Shown piece by piece: positions 27,312-45,445 of a stretch of 64,000 nucleotides of DNA. The stretch is from Ascaris suum (lineage: Eukaryota > Nematoda > Chromadorea > Rhabditida > Ascarididae): NCBI GenBank assembly GCA_013433145.1, contig CM024175.1, positions 682,001 through 746,000 of the forward strand, given 5' to 3'. Each line of letters begins with the position of its first letter. Position 1 is the stretch's first letter. A program made the translations under genes and the position numbers. Below the pieces are notes generated by a model. That model did not search any database, was not told where the DNA came from, and worked only from the letters and a program-made list of their open reading frames with translations.

Positions 27312-29536
27312 CTTTTTTTTTTTACTTTTTGCAAATTCTTTTCAAACTCTTTTTTTCTTCAGATAAATTTCAAACGAATCAAACAAACAAAATAAACACT
27401 TTTTTTTCAAATTGCAAAAAAAAAAATTCCGAATAAAAAAATCATTAAAATTTTTAGCGCTTTAAATTTTTACATATTCCGTATCAATTCTATTGTCATC
27501 ATTAGCATTCTTAATAAGGAATGGGAGGCGGGGGGGGGGGGGGGAGGGGGAACAAGAAAAGAGATGGAGGACGAGAACGGTGAAGGGGTATTCAGACATC
27601 TCACAGCAAGAGAAACATTCATTCATGAATAATGATACCTGCCTTCCGATGCGGCGTATGCTACAACGGTTATGATGACGAACGCCAACCGAACATCATC
27701 TACCTTCGACATCAGCTTCAGCCTGGCACGATTGCACCACCTGTAACACCATCAGCATATCACTGCCACTGACCAAGGCAACTAGAATCGATCACACGTA
27801 ACGAAAGATAAAAGTTATGCGTATAAGAAAATGCCGGTAAACCAAATGATTTCGAAAATATTGGCAAAGTGATACTGGCAAAAAATGAGCCTATCAGCGC
27901 TAAATGGAAAATGGGGAAGCGTAATTTATGTAGCGGTGTTAACGCGCTGGAGGAACCTCAAGTACTAACGGAAACTGCCTCGAGAGCGTCCATCTCATGA
28001 CGACTGTTTCTTTCCGATCAGTCGCGTCGGCCTGCAGTTGTGACGCACTGCTGAACATCTAAACTGTCAATATTTTCAAGCCTCTATTGAGCTTTTAAAT
28101 TGTTTTGTTTCCATTCATGAAATGCGACCTTGCGATACTTCTACTTCCCGGACCGTTTTGACACCAGAAAGTCTTCAGCGGTCTTCATTTTGCAACGATC
28201 CTAACGTAAACTTTGCCAACGCCAAATCAGCTTCCACCTTTGATCGAGGTACGCTTCACCTCAAAAAGGTAATACTTATAACCGGAGCTTGTGAGACAAA
28301 AATTCTCTAGTTCATACCGGTGAGAAAACCAACTTTTGATTCCTGACTCAGCGAACGTTGAAATGAATCAAATTGATCAATCGACAAATGGTTCTTCAAT
28401 TCAACAAATAACAAAAACTATGTGGTTTTGGCTTTCAGCAATCACAGTTCGTCTCCAACTCGAAATATACGATAGAAGAAAGACAACTTTCTTTTTTATT
28501 GTAATGTACTGATGAAACTCGATACATTCGCATATAGGAACTGCACAATTACTAGAATATTTAAGGAGACTCGTCCAAATAAAGCCACATAATGAGCATC
28601 GACCAAGATAAACAGGTATGTGATAAAAGACCATTACAAAAAAAAAGGGTGCCCTAAGTGAAACCTTAACTATGCGTCGACTGTGAAACACTGATGGAAC
28701 AATTTCTAGAAAACGTGCAATAGCAAAACATGATTTCAAAGAAAGTAATGAACAGCATACAAAAATGCGACACGATAGATGCACAGCACACTTTGTCACA
28801 TGCCGCCGAACGAAAAGTTTTTTTTTTCTTTTTCGGTGGAGGAAACTGTTAGCGGATGTTTAGTCTGTGAACATTTGATTCTCTTCCCTCAAAATTTTTC
28901 GGATCCGATCTTTGCTAAATTTTTCACGATTTTGTTGCCTTAGACTTCCGAGGAGGAAATTCTGAATCCATCTGATCCACTTGATTGCAAAAATACTCAC
29001 CGAAACAAATCTTAGCGCATCATTTGTTAGTCATGTGATAACGGCGTACTATATCGGTAAGCAACAACACGTCCAAGTGGTGGATTAGCGTGGAAAGAAT
29101 GTGAATAGCATCAAAAAGGGGCAAAGTTATAGATAAGGATATAATTGTCTAGTTATATGAGAATGTTCAGTTCGCGGCTGCGATGAAAGCGTATTGCCGC
29201 TGAAATGCGTTATCGCATACAATTTCCGTTTCAATTACATTAGACTCTAAAAGTACTCTGAAACTGTTGAAAAAAGCGTCCAATGCAACTCGTGTCTAGA
29301 AAGATCTCGAACAAGAGAAAAAAACGCCGTCTGCAGTGAACACCTTCGCAAGTGTCAAATAATGCATTACATAGAATTCTCCTAGGCTAATAGAATGAGG
29401 AACTTTTTTTGGCACTTCCGCTCAGATTATTTCAGAGGTCATTGTTCTCATGAAGGGTGAGACATCCAGTCAACGATTCTCCATGTCATATGGAGAACGA
29501 GGTGAATTAATCCTGCACACTGAATACTTGAATTGT
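27312..29536. other. Intergenic, nothing firmly supported
   Basis: Homopolymer-rich DNA follows the 26-27 kb gene (A/T runs at 27308-27440, G run at 27529-27551). The 132-codon minus frame at 28799-28401 is Cys/Phe/Ile-rich and hydrophobic but has no splice context. Nothing else seen. Confidence 0.45.
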
Positions 29537-30173
29537 TCAAGTGGTCGTCGTCCTCGACAATCGCCGCAGAAACTTCATCCAGTACCAGTTACCCTTAGTC
29601 CGTCGATATGCTAAGTTGCCATCTTTCTTTTGTGATGATGCAGCAAATGTCATTGCGCTGCCTTCTGCAACATGAAGAGGACTCATCAGCCCTTCCGCCA
29701 ACTGAGTCATCCTATTGAGTCCCTTGTCAGAACGACTCTTTCTAGAAAAACTTAATGTTTTCAACGAAACTGGAGTTCAGTTATACAATTCATATTTACC
29801 TTCACAGCTGTACTATCCCGTTCCGAGGAAAACTCTGGCGGGAGATGATCTCTTAATGCTCTTTTTTTCAGTCCGTTTTATCAGCGTCTGTCACGTCTCC
29901 TTTCATCGTTGGCAGCTTCTGCCTATTTTCAGCAAAATTGCATGTACGAAGCGAACTTCCTTTTTGTGCAAAAATTTTTTTGTTCTCCTCAATAAACACC
30001 TGGATTGCTTTCGTGTAAAGAATGAAATAGCATAATATCATGCGCACATCAATCGACGGAAATCCGAAAAAAAGAAAAGGAAGAACAAAGGGCTCAATAA
30101 TCGAACATATGATTGAGAATATCAAAGGAATTTCCAAGCGATCCTTATTGCTGGTCGAATAAATTAGACGCAA
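29537..30173. other. Coding-like block, strand unresolved
   Basis: Minus model: an exon ending AAG|GTAAAT at about 29812 (LRDHLPPEFSSERDSTAVK) followed, after a short intron with TTTTTCTAGAAAG, by a terminal exon 29749-29537 (TQLAEGLMSPLHVAEG, GNLAYRRTKGNWYWMKFLRR). Plus alternatives over the same bases: 29533-29676 (VLDNRRRNFIQYQLPLVRRY) and 29715-30035 (SERLFLEKLNVFNETGVQLY, then LYYPVPRKTLAGDDLLML). Each strand has credible splice sites. The minus model needs one extra A near 29860 to reach an upstream ATG. Confidence 0.35.
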
Positions 30174-31772
30174 CGACCGTCATTTTTGATACTCGCACTC
30201 GCAAACGTATTTCTACAAAACTGTGGTCTCCATCGAGCGTTAAAATGATCGTTTTTGAAGAAATGCATTTATGACGTTCGACCGGTTATCATCGAAGTGC
30301 AACTGCGCTCATTATTGGGTACAAGAGGTGATTCATCGTTTACTCACTTTCGTCTCACAAATATTAGCCAGCATTTTCATGTTCTTTTCACTATTTTAAC
30401 AATAAAGTTAAATGCTGATGCTTCCCAGTTACATTTCGAGATTATAAGTGATATTTTTGTAAAAGTTAATTCTTCTTTTCTCTTTTTGTACATGTCAACG
30501 CCGCCGATATTTATTTATGACTCAGCCTCTATGCCATTTTCATAATGGAATTTCATCCATCCAATCGAACCTTTGTAACTCCTTCGTCACGCAAGTTTGT
30601 ATGTCAAATAAGACTTCCTTCAATGATCGCTGATTCAACTGCATCACCAGCAGAATAGTTCACATGTTGTTGCCACCACCAGATAAGCAGTCGTTCATCA
30701 GGTGCTTGTCATCTTTAATGATTTCCCACACATTGAACGTCTTTTCGAATCCCTTCCGCAAAAGGTTCAAGAACGACATTGCATCTACAGATGCATAGGT
30801 GTGTGTTTGCCTGTACAAGCTTCGCAACCCGAGAACAGCTGGAAGCGATGTTTGCAGAATAAATGTACACAGTAATACGCGAGGTGATGAAGTCCTACAC
30901 TATACTTCACGTGACACAACACCTTCAAAAGAACTCACGGATCTTCAGGGACTGAATGATTTGCACAAATTTACTGGCCATATTGTGAAACAACTAAGAG
31001 AATAACGCCAGGAAATTTGATAAGTTATGCGCTTTTGCCATCTTCTTGTATTTTCAACTAGCCTTACAAGTTGCTAATGAAAATTGAAGCAAAGAAAAAA
31101 ATGCATCCTTTGTTAAATTGATTCGATCGCCCATATGAGGCAACGCTGAAGTTTCGCTTTTATGAAACCTGACAGGCGTTAAGTGCAGTTTTTTAAAAGT
31201 CTTCAGATACTTTCAACTCTTCTGAGATCGATGCAGCAATAGAAGTTGTGGCATAGGAAACCTCCTATACTACAAGATGTACACAACAATTCCCGCATTT
31301 CTAGCTATAATTGTTCTCGAAGTGAAATCATCCCATAGGCGAAAAAAGATACATGGGTGTAACAGATGAGACGATTTCAAGAAGCGCATTTGCAAAAGAG
31401 AACTGAAAATATAAATAAAAACCAAGTTTTTTTGTAACGGAATTATCTAAGCTATGATGTGTGGTAAGCGTGAAATTCCTCATCTTAGATAGTTACTGCC
31501 TGTTGATAACACATGGAACTGCCTAATGGAGAGAAGGAAACCAAAGAATGGGAAAATACATATCATGGCACCTCCCATGATACAATCCTCCAATTGTTCA
31601 ATAATTATTAGGACGCATGCACTTTCTCAAAATACACTCGTTTCCCACGGCATAGGTAGTCTTCTTCTAATAACACAACTGCTCTCCAATGAGAGACAAT
31701 CGAATGCTTGCTTCGATTAAAACAGTCAAGCAATTCACCGAATAAAAACCCAAATGTGCGCGATTTAGTCGG
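30174..31772. other. Intergenic, nothing seen
   Basis: Frames at 30255-30545 and 30799-31005 have no splice context. No repeats or RNA genes recognised. Confidence 0.5.
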
Positions 31773-32467
31773 GTGCAACCAGTATCGCTGTATCAGCGAA
31801 ATAGAGAGTTTGTGTCAAAAAAAAGCACGACTACATTATTCACAGAATACCTTGAAGTCGCTATCGCACGTAATCAACATCGACTAAATGTTTTTGCACA
31901 TTTTCGCAAACGCTTTTCAAACAACATGCTAATGCCATTGTTTATAAACGCGGATGCAGTGAATATTGCGAAGCCCTTTAAAATCTACTTTCAAGGTGTT
32001 TTCTGAATTCCAGCACTGCTTACGTCTATGAAAATGCGTGAATACTCCCTGATTTGAATTCTAGGCAATTTTCACAAATTTTGATAGAATTTTCGCAAAC
32101 GGCCAACGGGAGTTTAGACAAATTAGCTGAAACTCGAAAGTCATGTTCTACTCGAGGAAAGCTCATTACATACTTTCTTGCCTTCTTTCTGATGTTTATG
32201 CAGTTCGTAGCTGCAATGTCTGATCACCGCGAGATGCTCGTTGCGCCATATTGACGCATATTTCGTCGAATTTTTTAAACAGTGCATTGCTAGCTTTATG
32301 GTAATGACGTTCGAAACATTCGTCTCAGTGAGAAGCAATAATCCTTGTAGATGAATTAGGTTGCACATAACGGAATGACGACGTATGTAATTGAATTCCA
32401 CAGCGGCTTCAATGTCAACAGCGATCGAATGGATGCAGGATGATGCAAAAACTTTTGTGAATATCAA
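31773..32467. other. Coding-like block, strand unresolved
   Basis: Plus: 31773-32006 (EYLEVAIARNQHRLNVFAHF) and 32065-32254 after acceptor TTGAATTCTAG, with a hydrophobic stretch (ITYFLAFFLMFMQFVAAM). Minus: a 108-codon frame 32467-32141 whose middle ends at a strong donor (GGCAAGAAA|GTATGT, about 32173), reading HLQGLLLLTETNVSNVITIK and CSYELHKHQKEGKK. The minus reading has the better donor. No family recognised. Confidence 0.3.
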
Positions 32468-34028
32468 TGTATTTATTCTCGATAAAAAGATTCGAATATA
32501 AAATCATCTACTAACGTGTGGTGATCAAAACTTTTGAGAAAATCAAAGAAAACTGCTCGCTAAAATTTATGGAAATTCTTCACCAATTAATTCCTTCGAC
32601 AATTGATAAATAAGTGCAGTTTCCATAGAAAAAGAAATTTCTATGCCCAATGAAGATCGATGATTATTCTAAGAATTTCGAATTGTAAACTTCTTAAAGT
32701 GCGAAGAGAGTACGCAAAGGAAATGATGAATTGTCGCTAAAAACTACATGTTCTTCAAGGACTCTCAAAGAGGATTTTAAAGAATATGTTCTGATGCCAC
32801 AAAAGCTGAAATGTAGCCTCCCATGCACTAGGTCGGAAGTGAAAGCCACAAATAATCTTCAATTTTCGCGATTCTATGACTTTGCGTTTCCGAATTACAT
32901 TATCGCGGACCATTGTTGCATGTGTTGGTCTCTGTGCGCAGAATTTTTCCCACAATCGGTGTTTTCAATCCGATGAACACAACATCTACAAATATGAAAC
33001 CCGGTGATTACAAGATTTCGACCTGTTTTCCCCCAATAAATATGCCAATACACGTATATATGGGACATTCGCCTGCCTTCAAAGCAAATACGGTTGGGAT
33101 CTGCCAAACTACCTACTCTAGGAATCACGTCTTGGGTAATCTATTTGTATATGTGATCGCAAGAGCTACAGTAAAAACGAGCTTCGTATACGTTCAATTA
33201 TTTGTTGGCAATTTCGTGGATTGGCTGAACTCATAACTTTTACTTGGAAGTGAATATTGTACCTTCCCCAATAGCGCGTCCTATCGAAATATACAAGGTA
33301 ACAGGTTCGACACAGCGTTTGCCTTTTCGTGAGCAACAGTGGTTAATAGTTTCTCAGCACTATTTCATAATTTTATCAATGCAATACGTCCACCTTACGC
33401 AATAGCCGATAATAAAAGAACAACTTGATATATTTCCACTCATTCTTCAGATATTCAGCGGCTTATTCTGTCTTTTTTCTCCTGGGTGCCTTGAACACAT
33501 CATATTTCGATGAAAAGCCACTAGTTTCTGCCAGCTGTATGATGCGCCATCAACATCGCCCTGCTTAAACTCATGCTTGCTGAAAAAAAAAGTTCTATGT
33601 TAAATTACTACCTAACACCTGCATCCTTAACTTAACAATCCGGCAGTTCGATTGTTCCCCTTCCATTACAACCGAAACAGAAAATACGGGGGAACGGTTA
33701 AGTTGAGTGATTAGGCGCATTATAAAGAATTCAGCTTTCTCCGATATAAGTAATTCGAACGAGAGAGGGGAAGTATGTGAGATGAGGTGCGACAAACTCT
33801 ATGAATATATTCAGATTAAAGAACAATCGTCCGTAGGACGATCCACTTATATCAATTCGTTTTTTTTTTCCGCGACAAACATATAGAGGATGCTAGAGAA
33901 AATCTGCTAAATGAAGCACTTCAAACGGTTGATGCAACTGTAGTTTCCAAAAAAGACAGTAACCTCGAGTGTCGAAGAGTTGGCGTCGGTGAATACGAGA
34001 GGGTTAGCCGCGCAGCTGGGGAAGGATC
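32468..34028. other. Intergenic, nothing firmly supported
   Basis: A 107-codon plus frame at 32913-33236 and overlapping minus frames at 32755-33128 have ordinary composition but no supporting splice sites. Otherwise AT-rich sequence. Confidence 0.4.
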
Positions 34029-34098
34029 TTGTCAATTCAACTCTCTCCCCCACCGGCGTTGAAAATGGGGCCGGTGGGGAAGAGAGTTGAATTGGCAG
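34029..34098. other. Near-perfect hairpin, possible small-RNA precursor
   Basis: Two arms of about 26 nt (CAATTCAACTCTCTCCCCCA... and its complement ending GAGAGTTGAATTG) differ by one C/T, and they enclose a 12-nt loop (GTTGAAAATGGG). G-U and Watson-Crick pairs extend the stem by about 4 bp at the base. The geometry fits a pre-microRNA or other small-RNA hairpin, in a locally GC-rich patch without a convincing ORF. Strand cannot be told from sequence alone. A short foldback transposon remnant is the alternative. Confidence 0.55.
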
Positions 34099-34539
34099 AG
34101 GTGCCTCGAATTGCGGCGATCATGCCTTTTATTCGTTCGTACGACGATTCACTTTAACGTGAATTTCTCGCAATAATTTTATCTCTTGTTATCGTTAACT
34201 ATGCTCTTCTCACTGTGTTAGCATTCCTTATGGGATGTTATTCTCGCGGATGAGACTTAAAAAGTTGATGTGATTGGGAAAAAAATGCAAGGCTTTTGCT
34301 TCGTGTGACTGACATTTCGTTGTGTTTACATCGAAGGAACTCAACATTTTCTGCAGAGATGATTTTCTTCATAATCCATCTTGCTACATGATTTAGTGAG
34401 AAGATACAAACGAAAAACAATCGAACAATATATTTTCTTGTGGAATAAATTATCTATCGTATTTTTCCCTAAATCGAAATCAAAAAGTGCATAATAAAAC
34501 ACGCGCAAACAATTTTCATCGAGCATTTAACTCTCCTGA

Positions 34540-34719
34540 ATGGCATCCAAAAACAGTGGAAAGAAACTTCGACAAGAACATCTCATTCCCCAAACTTTAC
34601 AGGAACAATTAGAAATGAATCCATGCCTAACTATAAAGGGAAAATACAGTAGCCCTTCTAGGAAATTTCACGAACTTCGATTTAGTGATTACGCAAATGA
34701 AACACATCGGCATAAGGAG
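34540..34719 (+). CDS. Candidate first exon, unidentified hydrophilic protein
   Basis: An ATG opens 60 codons ending at a good donor (AAGGAG|GTACGA, phase 0). The peptide is charged and coding-like: MASKNSGKKLRQEHLIPQTL, then NPCLTIKGKYSSPSRKF and FSDYANETHRHKE. No signal peptide. Upstream acceptor is poor (TTTTCATCGAG, 24 nt before). If read through, the frame stops at 34764. The next exon is not established. A phase-compatible plus segment at about 37879-37977 (METHT-like start, HRKRFKLMNRKASTMM) lies inside a psr-1 intron on the opposite strand. Confidence 0.4.
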
Positions 34720-35020
34720 GTACGACTCGGTACACGTAATGCACTTATTTGCAGAAACCTGTAGTGAGAACATAAAAGAATAATTTGAACAACAGTAGTC
34801 CGGCAGGAAAAATCAAGGAGTGAAAGAGGATTCAAGAGGTACATGTAACAACAACAATAACAAATAAGGCATTCAAAAGAACAACTATGCATTTTCAAAA
34901 TATATTGCATTATTAATCGCCAAATTCAAAACACATAAAAATACGTCGCATTCTGCCACTTATAGTCACTTCTTCCATAAACTTGCAGCATCTATAAGAA
35001 GGTCGCACAACTTTCAAATG

Positions 35021-35212
35021 CGAGAACTCGAACTGTCAAACTGTGAGCCAGTCATCATAAACAACTACAGGTCCAGCCACAAGTCAACACATCACCACAG
35101 GCAGGATGATACCATGCGCAAGTAAGAAAATAGTAAAGCAAACTCAAACTCAAACTGTCCAACAAGTGTACTCCAACCAACGACTCACCGCCAACAACTA
35201 CAGGCCAGCTCC
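35021..35212. repeat. Diverged direct duplication, about 65 bp unit
   Basis: AACTCGAACTGTCAAACTGTG...AACAACTACAGGTCCAGC at 35028-35076 recurs as AACTCAAACTGTCCAACAAG...AACAACTACAGGCCAGC at about 35149-35210. Diverged copies separated by about 70 bp. Confidence 0.6.
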
Positions 35213-35463
35213 ATATGAATTCATAGTCGCTGCAAGTACGACGATATAAAAGCGAATAACAAAATACCAAACCCAACAAAAAAAAACGTCATAATCAAAC
35301 GCCATATTTTCATAACAAGCCTGTCCACTTTTTATAGCTCACTATCCGTTACGAATGATATATCGATATAGAAGGAAAAAAAGCGGCGAATGATGACAAA
35401 GGCTATTTGGTTTGAATCCGAGTTAATGCGAGAGAACAAAACGCGCAGTTAAATTTCCCCCTC

Positions 35464-35530
35464 TATGCATCCATATCCCAATAGAATGTAAAGGAAGAGG
35501 CTTCATGTCATAACGGGATATGGGTGCATA
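35464..35530. repeat. Inverted repeat, 16-bp arms
   Basis: TATGCATCCATATCCC at 35464-35479 faces GGGATATGGGTGCATA at 35515-35530 with one mismatch and a 35-nt spacer. Could fold as a hairpin or be the ends of a tiny element. Confidence 0.6.
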
Positions 35531-36712
35531 TCCTCTCACTTTCCCTAATCTTTTAGCCTACAGCGTCTTGGACATGCGGCTCTATCTCTACGACCTACAA
35601 AACGCACTTCTTCCCCTCATTTATTTTCTTTATAAAACACCCGCTACTTGCATAACTACCAATGCACATACCTGTCGTAAGTATTGACTGACCACATGAG
35701 TGATCTGCTCTATGAATATAAATATAAAATTCAAAGCACCAGAATGTATAGTCAAACGAGATATAAAATTTTGCAGACTTAGCGCTTAAAAAAAGAAGAT
35801 GAGCGAGCACTGCGAAGGTCGCTAAATTGGCTAGGAAATTTTGAAAAGGGTACTATCTTCGGCAGTGTTCTGCGTGGATATAAAAAACTATCGAAATGCG
35901 GAGCTAACGTTCATGAGGTGCGCCGCCTTTATCTTTCATGAACGCGACAACGGACCATCACTTCCGTTTTGGAAACATTTGTACGATCACGCTGATTTTT
36001 CTACGGTTCTACGAACGAGTTATACGATCTCGCCAATATTCTCAATGCCCCACTCCACTTCACTTCTGAAATATGGCAATTTGTAGTCAGCTTTCTCCTT
36101 CCAGTTACTCCCTAGCAGTTAAGACAAAATCAGCAGAATTTGTCCCGTCATTACCTGTCATTGCCTAAACTCTGCTTACCTAAACTTCGTCATTACCTAA
36201 ACTCTACTAAACAGGTGACTACCCTGGCCTCACTCAATTTCCCTGATCCCTCAGCCTATATCTGGGTAGTAAGGCAAGTAGGAAAGAATGTGAATAGCTT
36301 TGTGAGGTGCCAATGCTTTTAAAACACCTCCTGCTTGTGATGGCAATGGTGCTTCCTTCGTCACCTCGCAGTAAAGATAATTTTACCCGACACCCTGCTG
36401 AGAAAAAAGTGGCTGGATGTGAGCTGAGGCATGCGCGTAGATCCACTTCACTGATTCTCCGGTTGATTCATAGTTTCTGTGGAACCCTCCTCGCTCTATC
36501 GCCTCTAGCAGCTTGCCATAACAATAGCCGCGATCATGGGAATGTGGACAATTCCACTCATTCTGCCCGATCCTTCTGCCTAACGATGAGTGGAACAGGA
36601 AATTTAGGGATACATGCTTCCCAGTTAGGCTATTACCACCACTTACATGTCCGACATGATATTTGCTCAAAACGATCACCCACCAAATCGAAACGAATAT
36701 TTTGTTCATAAC

Positions 36713-37413
36713 CTAGTTAGGACTTCGGCGACTTTTAGCAGCACATTCATCGTTGATGGATTTCGAACGCACAGAATGATCGTCATTTTCACCGTTTGTT
36801 TCCGCTCGACGCTTTCGCTTCTGCATCTGTAAACATGCACATAATGAGATTATATTCACTTCTTTCCTAAACTTCCGATGTTAAAGATTCAAGCAAAACA
36901 CTCGGAGTAAAACTGCAAAATTGCCGATTAAAGTAAACCTGCGTGACAGCGACAGCTGGGAGTTTAGAATGTTGAAAGAAGTACAGTGCACATGTTCATA
37001 CGTATATTTTTGCGTTTGTGAATGCATTTGCCTTACTCTCATTGAAGTGAAAACAAAAATGCACAGAGAAACAGAAAGGCAAAAAGGAGGTTAGAGGAGA
37101 GAGAAAGACAGCGCAGCAGTGAACAACAGTAATGACCAATAACTGTTTACTCTGCAACGTTCTGTGTATTCTTGAATTCGAAAATATTAACCAAAATATG
37201 AGCTACGGAAAGGAGGAAAAATGCGTTCCACAGCAATAACAGATATATGAAGCACGATGATATTACCTGTGGAGTGCAATAGAATCACCGGCGCCATAGA
37301 CACTGTCTGGGATCGACCATTCAGAATCACTACTATATGAGCTTGATGAGCTCGACGAGCTAGAGTCATCCGATGATTCCAAATTCAAGTCGGAGCCTCC
37401 TTCGCTGCTTGCT
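36713..37413 (-). CDS. psr-1: psr-1 C-terminal tail exons (7 and 8)
   Basis: Exon 7 (37413-37267) encodes an acidic linker and a poly-Ser run (SSEGGSDLNLESSDD followed by eight Ser), then YSSDSEWSIPDSVYGAGDS, ending CACAG|GTAATA. Animal JMJD6 proteins carry a Ser-rich tail at this place. It joins exon 6 in frame only through a weak donor (GGCTC|GTCTTC at 38076) and a weak acceptor (TTTTAAG). Exon 8 (36826-36713, acceptor GTTTACAG) reads MQKRKRRAETNGENDD to TAG, resembling the basic end of JMJD6, but that frame is one base out of phase with exon 7. In the strict spliced frame exon 8 reads CRSESVERKQTVKM and ends at a TGA just past 36713. An indel or a missed micro-exon is likely. Confidence 0.6.
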
Positions 37414-38048
37414 CTTAAAACGTTACACATACTCAGACGAAGTTAACTTTTAAAGGTATTGCGCTTTCAAATAAACTTAAACGACTTTGAGAAATGGAAA
37501 GTGCAACTGAAATATTCATATTCAGATGAGCATCACCATCGCTTCCATATTAAATATAAGGTTAGAACTTGCTACAGCTTATCCGCGATGTTGTGATCTC
37601 TTTGTAGAAGTAATTAGTAAGAGCTTACGCCCACACAATGCCGTTAATGCGCCGCGCGTTGCGTGAGTGCCCAACCACGAATATCACATTCAAAAATGAT
37701 TCATTTAAACAATACGATTTATATAAAATACACCTTATGCAAGCCTAGCAAAAACCTTATATAAAACAGGAATTCCCCCCCCCCCCTCCTCACATACACC
37801 TTATACCAAAAACAAGAATGTTAACTAAAATTCTAGCAACCTGGCAGACATTATCCCATATATCCATAAGTAAGGAAACACATACGATGGAAGAAGTCGA
37901 TAAACAAACAGCTCATCGAAAGCGGTTCAAGCTCATGAACCGAAAGGCCAGCACCATGATGCTAAGTTTCATTCAGGTATTATCTCCATCCCTTCTTTTA
38001 CTACAAACTTCTTCCTTCCCCTCTTCTACTACAAAAACAGTTCTTTCT

Positions 38049-45378
<7,330 letters not shown>

Positions 45379-45430
45379 TTTTTGAATTAGACCTTTCGTT
45401 GAATCGTTATGTTCACACTTCGGTAGGCGC

Positions 45431-45445
45431 AACAATATCCACTGA
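45431..45445 (-). promoter_or_regulatory. Probable trans-splice acceptor of psr-1
   Basis: TTAAAATTTCAG on the minus strand, cutting before 45441, lies 63 nt upstream of the psr-1 ATG with no upstream donor. This is the pattern of a spliced-leader site. The alternative is a cis acceptor for an untranslated first exon. Confidence 0.55.

Larger units (their letters stand above)
34765..36712. other. psr-1 3' flank
   Basis: Holds the two small repeats at 35037 and 35464, an imperfect repeat of CATTACCTAAACTCT-type sequence at about 36150-36215, and overlapping 60-134 codon frames on both strands at 35841-36711. The longest (36307-36711 plus, 36709-36383 minus) are antisense to each other with no splice support. 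Confidence 0.4.

Noticed and set aside
28401..28799. 132-codon hydrophobic minus frame that could suggest a chemoreceptor
   Set aside because: No splice signals, no recognisable receptor motif, and composition explained by AT-rich DNA.
33305..33318. GGTTCGACAC, a tRNA T-loop-like string
   Set aside because: No matching acceptor stem, D-arm or anticodon arm around it.
36307..36711. 134-codon plus and 108-codon minus frames antisense to each other
   Set aside because: Located in the psr-1 tail region, with no splice context and no coherent domain in either.
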